Below are positions 8,178-16,800 of a stretch of DNA of 38,104 bases, piece after piece. Under the pieces are notes generated by a model. The model saw nothing but the letters and a program-made list of their open reading frames with translations, was not told where the DNA came from and searched no databases. This DNA is from an uncultured Lachnospiraceae bacterium (GTDB taxonomy: Bacteria; Bacillota; Clostridia; Lachnospirales; Lachnospiraceae): assembly GCA_910579735.1 (NCBI GenBank), contig CAJTUZ010000024.1:1-38104 (forward strand), read 5' to 3'. The position numbers and the translations under genes were made by a program. Each line of letters starts with the position of its first letter. The stretch's first letter is position 1.

Positions 8178-9260
8178 TTACCAGAAAATCTGATTGTCGA
8201 TCAAAATACCTTCATGGGTGGTTGTCGCCGCTCTTCTGAAATGCGTCGCATCGCCTACATTGGTCGCTCCTGCCATGGCATCCTGCGCAGCCTGATAACA
8301 GCTGGCGGAAACGTTGCCGTTATAATAGGTTTTTGCCACTTTACCATTCATCGCCGGTGTAAACTGTCCCGAAGCATAAATAACACCCGAAATTGTATTC
8401 GGATAAGCGCCGCTTCTGACTCTGTTCATGACAACGGCTCCCACGGCAAGCTGTCCCTGATACGTTTCGGACCCTGCCTCGCACTGAATAAGCGCCGCTA
8501 ACAGACGCAGATCGTCTTCTTCCGCAATGATCGCCGCATTTGTATCTTCAAGCGCTTTTTTCTTAGCTTCTTCCGCTTCCTCTTCCCGCTTCTTAATGAC
8601 CGCCATCGTTTCCCCTTCATCGATATGGAAATTCATATCGACATATTCCGCGGAAACATAAGCCACATCACTGTCAAATGCCACACTGATCCATTCTTCA
8701 TCCAGCACTTCGATGACATCCAGCGCATCATCCTGTGAAAGCAGCCCTAAAATCTCCGAATCCGTATTCGGTTCCTGCCGCACACGCAAAGTCTCTGTCT
8801 CGATCGTAACGATCATATTCCCGACTTCACTGGCAAGCGCCTCCGCATCTTCGTCGAAGAGAAGATACTCGTCGCTCGCCCACCCCACTAAATCACCGGA
8901 CTCTATTTTCGTCCAGCCATCCTTTTGCTCCAATATTCTGCCGCCGCAGTCTTTATAAAGCAGGCCGACTTTCTCGGAATCTTCCGTTGCTTCAGCACGC
9001 ACATTCAGTGCCATCTGTACATCCGCCATAACAAGATCCGACTTATTCGCAGCCGCCTCTTCCACGATCTGTGTCAATTCCCTGATCGCATCTTCGTTTC
9101 CCCCACTGCCTGGATCAATAATATTGGAAATACCCACATTCAGGGAGTCCAGATTTCCCCTGGTATCGGATGCAGCAGCCTGTATTCTCATTCCGCAGAG
9201 CATGCACAGGCTAAGGAGTAACCCGGCAAGCACAGGGAATATGCTTCTGCCTCTTAACAT
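8178..9260 (-). CDS. Exported SleB-like cell wall hydrolase with two SH3 domains
   Basis: Predicted secreted enzyme acting on peptidoglycan. A signal peptide (about 5-30, ending near IQAAA) is followed by two bacterial SH3 domains (about 100-150, with ALNVRAEATEDSEKVG, and 148-206, with LRVRQEPNTDSEILG). A Glu/Lys/Ala-rich linker leads to a C-terminal hydrolase domain (about 250-360) with LLAALIQCEAGSETYQGQLAVGAVVMNRV and GQFTPAMNG. The glutamate in QCEAG is the expected catalytic residue of the SleB/CwlJ domain. The SH3 modules point to wall binding. It may serve in spore germination or in vegetative wall turnover, and context does not decide. The ATG has GGAGG nine bases before it. Confidence 0.9.
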   Translation of the reverse strand: MLRGRSIFPVLAGLLLSLCMLCGMRIQAAASDTRGNLDSLNVGISNIIDPGSGGNEDAIRELTQIVEEAAANKSDLVMADVQMALNVRAEATEDSEKVGLLYKDCGGRILEQKDGWTKIESGDLVGWASDEYLLFDEDAEALASEVGNMIVTIETETLRVRQEPNTDSEILGLLSQDDALDVIEVLDEEWISVAFDSDVAYVSAEYVDMNFHIDEGETMAVIKKREEEAEEAKKKALEDTNAAIIAEEDDLRLLAALIQCEAGSETYQGQLAVGAVVMNRVRSGAYPNTISGVIYASGQFTPAMNGKVAKTYYNGNVSASCYQAAQDAMAGATNVGDATHFRRAATTTHEGILIDNQIFW

Positions 9261-9330
9261 GAATGTATACCTCCATTTTTTACATTTTGATTAAATTATT
9301 ACAAAATTGTTAAATTCTATATTTTGGATA

Positions 9331-9359
9331 ATTCTAGCAAAACATCTATTCTTTGTCAA
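9331..9359 (-). promoter_or_regulatory. Promoter of the SleB-like hydrolase gene
   Basis: Minus-strand TTGACA (9354-9359), a 17-base spacer and TAGAAT (9331-9336). It is a strong sigma-A-type match about 70 bases before the start codon. The leader is AT-rich with no clear structure. Confidence 0.65.
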
Positions 9360-9407
9360 GTTTACGCTGCTTGTCCATAAAATATGAATGAAAGTATACC
9401 AGAAATG

Positions 9408-10202
9408 TTACAATTGTTTCGATTTCCTGACGCAGGCCGCCAGTGCATCCATAACCGCGCCGCGCATGCCTTTTTCTTCCAGTACGCGCACGCCCTGGAT
9501 CGTCGTTCCTCCCGGTGAACAGACCATATCCTTCAGTTCTCCCGGATGTTTTCCGCTTTCCAATACCAGTTTCGCACTGCCGTATACGGCCTGCGCCGCA
9601 AATTCATAAGCCTGTTTTCGCGGCATTCCTGCCTCTACGCCGGCGTCTGCCATCGCCTCGATCAACATAAATACATAGGCCGGTGAGCTGCCGGACACCG
9701 CCCCGACTGCATCCATCAGATGTTCCGGCACAAGGCTTGCCCTGCCAAAACTTTCCATTAACGAAACACTGTATGCAGTCTCTTCCTCAGACACCCTCCC
9801 GTTCGCACAGACCCCCGTACATCCCTCTCCGACAAGCGCCGGCGTATTGGGCATACAGCGCACCAGTTTGATCTGCTTCCCGAAAGCTTCTTCGATCCAG
9901 GCCATGCTTTTGCCGGCCGCAATGCTGATGATGAGTGTCCCGGATGTTACAGCATCTTTTACTTCCGTTATCACCTGCTCAAAAAACTGCGGTTTGACCG
10001 CCAATATCAATACATCCGCCTCTTTCGCAACTTCTTCATTGGTATTTTTGACGCCGATGCCGTATCTGTCCGCCATCTTTTGTCTGGTAGCCGGCGTTTT
10101 TGCACTACCGACAATATCCGCCGCCTTTACCATATTTTTCCGCAGCATGCCGCCGATCATTGCGTCCGCCATGTTGCCGAGTCCGATAAATCCGATTTTC
10201 AT
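9408..10202 (-). CDS. proC: Pyrroline-5-carboxylate reductase
   Basis: Last step of proline synthesis: NAD(P)H-dependent reduction of pyrroline-5-carboxylate to proline. The 264-residue protein starts with the dinucleotide-binding motif GFIGLGNMADAMIGGM. It contains SIAAGKSMAWIE, VRCMPNTPALVGEG and GSSPAYVFMLIEAMADAGV. The C-terminal family signature is HPGELKDMVCSPGGTTIQGV. The length is typical. The start has an AGAGAGG ribosome site. The gene lies 29 bases after the DJ-1/PfpI gene and is probably on the same transcript. Confidence 0.97.
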   Translation of the reverse strand: MKIGFIGLGNMADAMIGGMLRKNMVKAADIVGSAKTPATRQKMADRYGIGVKNTNEEVAKEADVLILAVKPQFFEQVITEVKDAVTSGTLIISIAAGKSMAWIEEAFGKQIKLVRCMPNTPALVGEGCTGVCANGRVSEEETAYSVSLMESFGRASLVPEHLMDAVGAVSGSSPAYVFMLIEAMADAGVEAGMPRKQAYEFAAQAVYGSAKLVLESGKHPGELKDMVCSPGGTTIQGVRVLEEKGMRGAVMDALAACVRKSKQL

Positions 10203-10231
10203 GTTCTACCTCTCTCTTTTCTCAGTTGCAT

Positions 10232-10864
10232 CTATATCTCCGAAAATATCGCTTTCATTTCTTCGACAGCCTCTTTTGGAAGATACTCCTCGTAATCTTC
10301 TTTTGTCCAGGAATCCATATAACCGCTGAGAATGCGGTCAGGACATTCCAGGCCGAGCAGATGTGCGATTTCAACCGCAAAACCGTTAAAATTACTTCCT
10401 CCCGCCGTCACAATATGATCCGCCACAACGGCCGGAGCAGCCACGTAGTTCTCGCGCTCCAGAAACGGACAGAAATCGAACAAATCCATATAAATAGATG
10501 CCGTGAACTTCCTGCCCTTCAAAACACCCGCGCGCGCCAAAAATAACGGACCTGAGCAGATCGCGCCAATCACAAAGCCGCCATCTCCGCGAAAAGAACT
10601 TAAAAAAGCAAATAATTCCTCGTCTTTAAACGCCTCGGTAAAATCACTGCATCCCGGCAGTATAAGACATAAATAATCGTCTTTTGCAAACTCCTGCGTC
10701 GTTTTCTGCGGCAGAACACAGATTCCCTCTTCACTTCTGACCGGATCCGTGCCTGTTGCGATCACTTCGGTAAAAACATCATAATTCCACCGGAACAATC
10801 TTGAAAGATTCATCACTTCCTGAAGACTGAATTCCGGGTATACCAGTAACGCTAATTTTTGCAT
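10232..10864 (-). CDS. DJ-1/PfpI family protein
   Basis: Member of the DJ-1/ThiJ/PfpI superfamily, which covers deglycase or chaperone-like and amidotransferase-like proteins. The 210 residues include the strand-turn QKLALLVYPEFSLQEVM and a central YLCLILPGCSDFTEAF. The nucleophile-elbow region GAICSGPLFLARAGVL holds the expected reactive cysteine. The frame continues upstream to 11008, but that extension runs through an inverted-repeat element and reads as non-family sequence. The ATG at 10864 has AAGGAGG six bases before it and starts at the family N-terminus, so it is chosen. The specific substrate cannot be named. Confidence 0.9.
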   Translation of the reverse strand: MQKLALLVYPEFSLQEVMNLSRLFRWNYDVFTEVIATGTDPVRSEEGICVLPQKTTQEFAKDDYLCLILPGCSDFTEAFKDEELFAFLSSFRGDGGFVIGAICSGPLFLARAGVLKGRKFTASIYMDLFDFCPFLERENYVAAPAVVADHIVTAGGSNFNGFAVEIAHLLGLECPDRILSGYMDSWTKEDYEEYLPKEAVEEMKAIFSEI

Positions 10865-10894
10865 CGTATTCCTCCTTTTCCCATATTGTGTTAA

Positions 10895-11082
10895 CGATTG
10901 CGAAACGCCGGGGCGGTCAGGACGAAAAAGTTTCTGCTTCGAGGCGCGCTTTCGCTCCATTAACAGCGCAGCGGTACTAAGTTCGAACTGTAAAAACACA
11001 GTCCTCACTAAGTGCCGGCGCCGTTAAAGGGCCCTTCAGCAGAAATCTTTTTCGTCCTGACCGCCCCGGCGTTTCGCAATCG
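10895..11082. repeat. Long-armed imperfect palindrome, 188 bases
   Basis: The left arm 10895-10930 is perfectly complementary to 11047-11082 (36 base pairs). After one unpaired base (11046), seven more pairs follow (10931-10937 with 11039-11045). Towards the centre, two segments (about 10960-10992 and 10996-11026) also pair imperfectly, so the whole element can fold into one long hairpin. It starts 14 bases after the RNA methyltransferase stop codon and ends before the DJ-1/PfpI ribosome site. It is far larger than a normal terminator and has no T tract. It is probably a dispersed intergenic repeat or a structured processing signal. Confidence 0.8.
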
Positions 11083-11096
11083 TCTGACTATTATTT

Positions 11097-11903
11097 TTAT
11101 TTTTCGCCCCGCCTGCTCTGCCGCCGCTGCCTCGCCGCCTCAAACAGCAGTACGGACGACGCCACCGCCGCATTGAGCGACTCCACCTGTCCCGCCATCG
11201 GAATTTTTATCGCTTTATCTGCCAGCTTTGCCGTTTCATCACGCAGACCATTTGCCTCATTGCCGATCAAAAATGCCGATGCCTTTTTATAATCGCAGGT
11301 ATCGTACACCCTGGCTCCCTGCAGATGCGCCGCATAGACCGCGATCTTTTTCCGTTTCAGCTCCGCTATCGTCTTTCCCATATCCGGCGTATACATAAAC
11401 GGCATCCGGTAAACGGAACCCATAGTAGAACGGATCGTCTTGGGATTATAAATATCCACCGTACCGCTGCTCATGACAATACCGCTTACCCCCGCGCCTT
11501 CTCCGGCCCGGAAGATCGTGCCGAGGTTGCCCGGATCCTGAATATCTTCCAGCAAAATAAGCAGCGGGTCCGGAACGGCCGATAACGCATGAAGATCATA
11601 ATGGTACTGTTTTAACAGGCATAAAATACCCTGCGGCGTCTTCGTACCCGACATTCTTTCAAATATAACACCCGTTACCGTTTCACACACATCCTGCAAT
11701 AACGCCAGTTTTTCTTTACAGGCAGGCGGCGTCTGCTTTACAAAACTCTCCGAAAGATAAACCTTCTCGATCCGCTCTGCAGGCGCTTCCAGAAACATTT
11801 TAACGCCTTCCGCCACGAAAAGATCCCTCTCCCGCCTCGCCTTCGCCTTCTGCATCAGCTGCATAACATCTTTTACGCCTTTATTCGCATAACTCGTTAT
11901 CAT
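11097..11903 (-). CDS. TrmH/SpoU family RNA 2'-O-methyltransferase
   Basis: SAM-dependent methyltransferase of the SPOUT class acting on rRNA or tRNA ribose. The 268-residue protein has an N-terminal substrate-binding domain (about 8-100, with the start-proximal AKARRERDLFVAEGVKMF) typical of the RlmB/TsnR-like branch. A knotted catalytic domain follows. Motif 1 is LLEDIQDPGNLGTIFRAGEG, motif 2 is FLIGNEANGL, and motif 3 is IPMAGQVESLNAAVASSVLLFEA. The ATG at 11903 has AAGGA seven bases before it and is preferred over an upstream in-frame start at 11927. The exact RNA target cannot be read from the sequence. Confidence 0.93.
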   Translation of the reverse strand: MITSYANKGVKDVMQLMQKAKARRERDLFVAEGVKMFLEAPAERIEKVYLSESFVKQTPPACKEKLALLQDVCETVTGVIFERMSGTKTPQGILCLLKQYHYDLHALSAVPDPLLILLEDIQDPGNLGTIFRAGEGAGVSGIVMSSGTVDIYNPKTIRSTMGSVYRMPFMYTPDMGKTIAELKRKKIAVYAAHLQGARVYDTCDYKKASAFLIGNEANGLRDETAKLADKAIKIPMAGQVESLNAAVASSVLLFEAARQRRQSRRGEK

Positions 11904-11957
11904 ATAACATTCCTTTTTCATCTTCAATATGCCGCACGTATATTTTTCAAAACCAGA

Positions 11958-12033
11958 ACTCGGTCAAAACAAACAAAATAAGGGGTGGCTTACCACCGTA
12001 CTGAAACCCCGTTTTTGTTCATTTTGGCCGAGT
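11958..12033 (-). terminator. Large pfkA terminator hairpin
   Basis: Arms 11958-11986 and 12006-12033 pair imperfectly over about 28 bases. Inside them is GGTGG-TAAG-CCACC (minus strand, 11984-11997), followed by the T-rich run CCTTATTTTGTTTGTTTT. Two of the arm differences give G-U pairs only when read on the minus strand, which fits a role at the pfkA 3' end. It lies 37 bases after the pfkA stop codon and may work in both directions. Confidence 0.65.
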
Positions 12034-12070
12034 CCGTCCGTGCTTTAAACATAATTTCGTCCCTGAATTT

Positions 12071-13045
12071 TTATAAAGACAATATCTTACTCACTTCATA
12101 TACATATTCGGAAATACTCTTCTGCATATTCAGCGCCTCTTCAATATCAAAATCCAAAAATTCCCCGTGCTGATAGCCGACTACTCTGTTCGTTTTCCCC
12201 TCGCAGAGAATATCCGCCGCATAAGCGCCCATAATGGAAGCATAGTAACGGTCTTTACAGGTCGGCGCACCTCCACGCTGTAAGTAGCCGAGGATCGTTG
12301 CTCTTGTCTCGATACCGGTAGCGGCTTCGATGCGTCTTGCCATGGAAGTGGAATGGCCGATTCCTTCCGCATTGATGATAATGTGATGCGTCTTGCCGCG
12401 CTTTCTGTTGGCTATGATATTGTTAATAATGCCCTGTTCGTTATAATCGTACTTCTCCGGCAGCAGAATATCCTCCGCACCGTTGGCAATACCGCACCAG
12501 AGTGCAATATACCCCGCGTTTCTGCCCATTACTTCAATGATACTGCATCTTTCATGGGAAGAAGAAGTATCACGGACTTTATCGATAGCCTGCATCGCGG
12601 TATTGATCGCCGTGTCAAAACCGATCGTATATTCCGTACAGGCAATATCCAGATCGATCGTTCCGGGCAGTCCGATCGTATTGATCCCATGTCTTGCAAG
12701 CGCCTGTGCACCGCGGTAGGAACCGTCTCCTCCGATCACGACAAGACCGTCGATTCCGAATTTGCGGCAGGTCTGCACTGCTCTCTGCTGACCTTCTTCC
12801 GTACGCATCTCAGAACATCTCGCCGTTCCGAGGATCGTACCGCCGCGCTGGATCGTATCGGATACATACCATCTCTCCAGATCTATGATCTCTTCATTCA
12901 TAAGACCCTGATAGCCTTTTTTGATACCTTTAACTCTGACTCCGTTTGCCAGAGCCTTTCTGACAACCGCGCGAATAGCGGCATTCATTCCGGGGGCATC
13001 GCCGCCGCTTGTTAAAACACCGATTGTTTTAATCTCTTTTGCCAT
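12071..13045 (-). CDS. pfkA: ATP-dependent 6-phosphofructokinase
   Basis: Committed glycolytic step: fructose 6-phosphate plus ATP to fructose 1,6-bisphosphate. The 324 residues match the short bacterial PFK. The N-terminal TSGGDAPGMNAAIRAVV, GTARC, IGGDGSYRGAQAL and PGTIDLDIACTEYTIGFDTA are visible, with MGRNAGYIALWCG downstream. The glycine in GGDGS fits ATP rather than pyrophosphate use. The catalytic TID is kept, but the usual TIDND reads TIDLD and the following PGT or KGT reads ACT. The ATG at 13045 has AAGGA nine bases before it and is preferred over the open frame to 13081. It has its own promoter and lies just downstream of dnaE. Confidence 0.96.
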   Translation of the reverse strand: MAKEIKTIGVLTSGGDAPGMNAAIRAVVRKALANGVRVKGIKKGYQGLMNEEIIDLERWYVSDTIQRGGTILGTARCSEMRTEEGQQRAVQTCRKFGIDGLVVIGGDGSYRGAQALARHGINTIGLPGTIDLDIACTEYTIGFDTAINTAMQAIDKVRDTSSSHERCSIIEVMGRNAGYIALWCGIANGAEDILLPEKYDYNEQGIINNIIANRKRGKTHHIIINAEGIGHSTSMARRIEAATGIETRATILGYLQRGGAPTCKDRYYASIMGAYAADILCEGKTNRVVGYQHGEFLDFDIEEALNMQKSISEYVYEVSKILSL

Positions 13046-13089
13046 ATTCCCACATCCTTTCACCCAGCCTGAAATGCTCAATTGCTTTT

Positions 13090-13118
13090 ATTTTACCTTA
13101 ATTACAAAGGGTTTTCAA
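13090..13118 (-). promoter_or_regulatory. Promoter of pfkA
   Basis: Minus-strand TTGAAA (13113-13118), a 17-base spacer and TAAAAT (13090-13095), in the short gap between dnaE and pfkA. The spacing is ideal and both hexamers are close to consensus. Confidence 0.6.
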
Positions 13119-13124
13119 TCTTTT

Positions 13125-16100
13125 TTAGACGACTCTAATATTTTCTTTGCCATACAAAGTTTCCAGTCTGTCGATCAGCGCACCGTCAGCATTAACATTC
13201 TGATTCGGCGGCAGCGTCTTCATCGCCTTCGGCTCTTCTATATATATGACAACATTGTCATTTCCCTCGGAATCATGCAGAGATGCAAGAAGTTCCGCCT
13301 CTTTCTCTTCATACAGTTCTTTGGTCGGAAACTTGATCCACAGCTTTTTCGGTATCTCTTCAAAAGTCGTAATCTTCTCACAGATCAGCTTCGCATCTTT
13401 TTCATCTTCTGCGGAAACCCTTCCTTTGACAAAAACTTTTTTATCCTCCGTCAGCTTATCCGCATTTTTCTCATAATCTCTCGGAAAAACGATCACTTCC
13501 ACCACGCCGAGTAAATCTTCTATCTGCAAAAAGGCCATGACTTTCTCATTTTTGGTATATTTGAGCCGTTTGTCTGCAATGATGCCGCCTATCGTAACAG
13601 ACGCGCCATCTTTTACGCGTGTCGAATCCGTCTCCTCATCCAATATAAAATCCGCCGTCGTATTGGTTATATTTTTATGCCAGATTTCCTGATATTCCTC
13701 CATGGGATGGCCGCTGATATAAATGCCCAGCACTTCTTTTTCAAAACCAAGCTTCATCTCCTTGGAATATTCGCCTACGGGCGGCAGTTTGATTTCGTAA
13801 TTTTCTTTTTCCTCTTCCGATACGATATCAAAAAGAGAAAGCTGCCCCGCCATATTGTTCTTTTTATCCTGATTGATGTTCTCCATGATCTGTACGTACA
13901 CACTCATAAACTGTTTTCTTGTGCCGCCCAGACTGTCCATGGCTCCCGCCTTGATAAAATTTTCGATCGCACGTTTGTTGACTTCTTTATCGGACATGCG
14001 GGTAATAAAGTCTTTCAGATTCGTGTAAGGGCCTCTTTGTTTCCTCTCTTCAACCACCATTTCTATCACCGGCCGGCCTACGCTCTTGATCGCCGTCAGC
14101 GCATAGCGGATCGAATTGCCGGAAACCGAGAATCCGATCTCTCCTTCGTTGATATCCGGCGGCAGGATCTCGATGCCCATGCTTCGGCATGCCATAATGT
14201 ATTCCGACACTTTGCCCGAATTATCAATAACGGACGTCAGAAGCGCCGCCATAAATTCGATCGGATAATAATATTTTAACCAGGCGGTCTGATAAGAAAC
14301 AACCGCATAGCAGGCCGCATGGGATTTGTTAAACGCATATTTGGCAAAATCCATCATCGTATCATAAATATGATCCGCCACCTGTGCGCCTATGCCGTTT
14401 GCCACGCATCCGGGAACCCCCTCTTCCGGGTTGCCGTATGTGAAATTCCTGCGCTCCTGCTCCATAACGTACTGTTTTTTCTTACTCATGGCACGACGCA
14501 CCAGATCGCTTCGTCCCATCGTATAGCCGCCAAGTTCCCGCACGATCTGCATAACCTGTTCCTGGTATACGATACAGCCGTACGTCGGAGACAAAATCGT
14601 TTCCAGCTGCGGACAGTCGTAAGTGATCGACTCGGGATTATTTTTACCTTTGATATATTTGGGAATAAAATCCATCGGCCCAGGGCGATACAGGGAAATA
14701 CCGGCGATCACGTCTTCTAAGCTCTGCGGTTTCAACTCTTTCATGAAGCTTTTCATACCGCCGCTTTCAAGCTGGAACACCCCGTCCGTGCGGCCGGTTC
14801 CGATCGATGATAGTACAGCGGGATCGTTGTAATCGATATGGTCCATATCAATGACGGCTCCCGTGTCCTTTTGTGCCATGCGGGCAGCATTCTGGATCAC
14901 GGTAAGCGTCCGCAGTCCCAGGAAATCCATCTTCAACAGACCGAGTTCCTCTATTGTCGTCATCGTAAACTGTGTGACCGCAGAACCGTCCACACCCTTG
15001 CAGAGCGGTACGAACTCCTCCGCCGATGCCGGACAGATCACGACGCCCGCCGCATGTGTGGACGTATTTCTCGGCAGTCCTTCCAGACGTTTGGACATAT
15101 CGATCAGATCATGCACCTGCTCGTCTTCCATGTACAATTTCTTAAATTCGGGGTTCATATCCAGCGCTTTATCTATCGTAATGTTTAACTCTTTCGGCAC
15201 CATTTTGGCAATCGAATCCACATAGGCATACGGCAGATCCATAACGCGCCCTACGTCACGGATAACAGCCTTCGCAGCCATTGTTGCAAACGTAACGATC
15301 TGCACAACTTTATCCAAACCGTATTTTTGACCTACATAGTCAATTACTTCCGGTCTGCGCTCGTAACAAAAATCCACATCGATATCCGGCATGGAAACAC
15401 GCTCGGGATTGAGGAACCGCTCGAAAAGAAGATTGTATTTGATCGGATCGATATCCGTAATACGCAGACAATAAGAAACAATACTGCCTGCCGCCGACCC
15501 CCTTCCCGGACCGACTGCAATACCGTTTTCCCTGCAGAAATTGATGTAATCCCATACGATCAGAAAGTAATCCACGAAACCCATGGATTTAATAATATCC
15601 AGTTCGTAATCCATTCTCCTGCGCAGCGTTCCGTCGTCCTCCGGATACCTCTGCGCAAGTCCTCTGGTGCACAGTTCGTTCAGATATCCCAAAGAATCAT
15701 AGCCATCCGGGACATCATAATGCGGCACTTTATAGACACCGAACTCAATCGTCACATGGCATCTGTCGGCGATCCGTTTTGTATTCTCCACCGCCTCCCA
15801 TGCATATGGGAAAAGACCCTTCATTTCTTCTTCGCTCTTGACATAATACTGCCCGCCGACATAACGCATCCTGTCTTCATCCGCCAGTTTTTTGCCGGTC
15901 TGTAAGCACAGCAGAATATCATGCGACTTCTCGTCCTCGGCATACGTATAGTGCACGTCGTTGGTTGCCACTAACGGAATATCCAGTTCCCTGCTGATAT
16001 TCAGCAGCGCGGTGTTGACCATCTTCTGCTCGGGAATGCCGTGATCCTGCAATTCCAAGAAAAAATTGCCTTTTCCGAAACAGTCTTCGTATTTCTTCGC

Positions 16101-16574
16101 CGATTTTTTGGCCTCGTCCAGCAGTCCTTTCTGGATATAGCGGGGGACTTCGCCTGCCAGACAGGCGGAAAGCGCAATAATCCCCTCATGAAACTCCTGC
16201 AGCACTTCCATATCCACACGGGGCCTGTAATAATAACCTTCTGTGAAACCACGGCTCACGATCTTCGTCAGATTATGATAACCCGTGTCGTTTTCCGCCA
16301 GCAGAACAAGGTGGTAATATCTGTCCTCTCCGCCGACAAGTTCCTTATCGAAACGGGAATTGGGTGCAACATAAACTTCACAGCCAATGATCGGATTGAT
16401 GCCCGCATCCTTGGCTGCTTTATAGAAATCAACCACGCCGTACATCACACCGTGATCTGTAATGGCGGCGCTGTCCATGCCGAGTTCCCTGACTCTTTTT
16501 ACATATTCTTTGATCTTATTGGAGCCGTCTAAGAGGCTGTATTCCGTATGGACATGTAAATGTGTAAAAGCCAT
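13125..16574 (-). CDS. dnaE: DNA polymerase III alpha subunit
   Basis: Replicative C-family polymerase subunit. The 1149 residues begin with the PHP domain (HLHVHTEYSLLDGSNKI, ITDHGVMYG). The palm holds the catalytic aspartates in SMPDIDVDFCYERR, and GRGSAAGSIVSYCL precedes it. The fingers and beta-binding region include YQEQVMQI and DFAKYAFNKSHAACYAVVSYQTAWLK. A C-terminal OB-fold lies at VTIGGIIADKRLKYTKNEKVMAFLQIED. The domain order (PHP first, OB late, no inserted exonuclease) makes it DnaE and not PolC. CGGAG precedes the ATG. It stands between metK and pfkA. Confidence 0.97.
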   Translation of the reverse strand: MAFTHLHVHTEYSLLDGSNKIKEYVKRVRELGMDSAAITDHGVMYGVVDFYKAAKDAGINPIIGCEVYVAPNSRFDKELVGGEDRYYHLVLLAENDTGYHNLTKIVSRGFTEGYYYRPRVDMEVLQEFHEGIIALSACLAGEVPRYIQKGLLDEAKKSAKKYEDCFGKGNFFLELQDHGIPEQKMVNTALLNISRELDIPLVATNDVHYTYAEDEKSHDILLCLQTGKKLADEDRMRYVGGQYYVKSEEEMKGLFPYAWEAVENTKRIADRCHVTIEFGVYKVPHYDVPDGYDSLGYLNELCTRGLAQRYPEDDGTLRRRMDYELDIIKSMGFVDYFLIVWDYINFCRENGIAVGPGRGSAAGSIVSYCLRITDIDPIKYNLLFERFLNPERVSMPDIDVDFCYERRPEVIDYVGQKYGLDKVVQIVTFATMAAKAVIRDVGRVMDLPYAYVDSIAKMVPKELNITIDKALDMNPEFKKLYMEDEQVHDLIDMSKRLEGLPRNTSTHAAGVVICPASAEEFVPLCKGVDGSAVTQFTMTTIEELGLLKMDFLGLRTLTVIQNAARMAQKDTGAVIDMDHIDYNDPAVLSSIGTGRTDGVFQLESGGMKSFMKELKPQSLEDVIAGISLYRPGPMDFIPKYIKGKNNPESITYDCPQLETILSPTYGCIVYQEQVMQIVRELGGYTMGRSDLVRRAMSKKKQYVMEQERRNFTYGNPEEGVPGCVANGIGAQVADHIYDTMMDFAKYAFNKSHAACYAVVSYQTAWLKYYYPIEFMAALLTSVIDNSGKVSEYIMACRSMGIEILPPDINEGEIGFSVSGNSIRYALTAIKSVGRPVIEMVVEERKQRGPYTNLKDFITRMSDKEVNKRAIENFIKAGAMDSLGGTRKQFMSVYVQIMENINQDKKNNMAGQLSLFDIVSEEEKENYEIKLPPVGEYSKEMKLGFEKEVLGIYISGHPMEEYQEIWHKNITNTTADFILDEETDSTRVKDGASVTIGGIIADKRLKYTKNEKVMAFLQIEDLLGVVEVIVFPRDYEKNADKLTEDKKVFVKGRVSAEDEKDAKLICEKITTFEEIPKKLWIKFPTKELYEEKEAELLASLHDSEGNDNVVIYIEEPKAMKTLPPNQNVNADGALIDRLETLYGKENIRVV

Positions 16575-16671
16575 TGGTAATTCTCCGTTTCTTTTCTGAT
16601 GTCAAAACTTCGCGTTCTCCGGCAGAATCTGCAAAACAATTCCTGCCGTACAGGCCGCCGGACCTGCGTTT

Positions 16672-16677
16672 ATTATA
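16672..16677 (-). promoter_or_regulatory. Possible dnaE -10 element
   Basis: A minus-strand TATAAT lies about 100 bases before the dnaE start codon, in the gap after the metK terminator. No good -35 hexamer is seen 16-18 bases upstream, so only the -10 is offered. Confidence 0.35.
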
Positions 16678-16727
16678 CTCTATTTTACCCAAAAAGGGTA
16701 CTCCTTTTGAAAGCCGTTCTCCTATAC

Positions 16728-16761
16728 AAAACGGGAAATCCTCTTCTGAAAGGATTTCCCG
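16728..16761 (-). terminator. metK terminator
   Basis: Minus-strand CGGGAAATCCT and AGGATTTCCCG (11 perfect base pairs, 8-base loop) followed by TTTTGTATA. It begins about 40 bases after the metK stop codon and is a clear intrinsic terminator. Confidence 0.85.
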
Positions 16762-16800
16762 CTGTCTTTACCTTATTTCAAAATATCTGCTGCCGCTGTC

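Noticed and set aside
10865..11008. N-terminal extension of the DJ-1/PfpI gene
   Set aside because: The extension crosses the inverted repeat and is not family-like; a strong ribosome site precedes the ATG at 10864.
12353..13015. A 220-codon plus-strand frame
   Set aside because: Antisense to pfkA, no recognisable motif; a by-product of codon use in the real gene.
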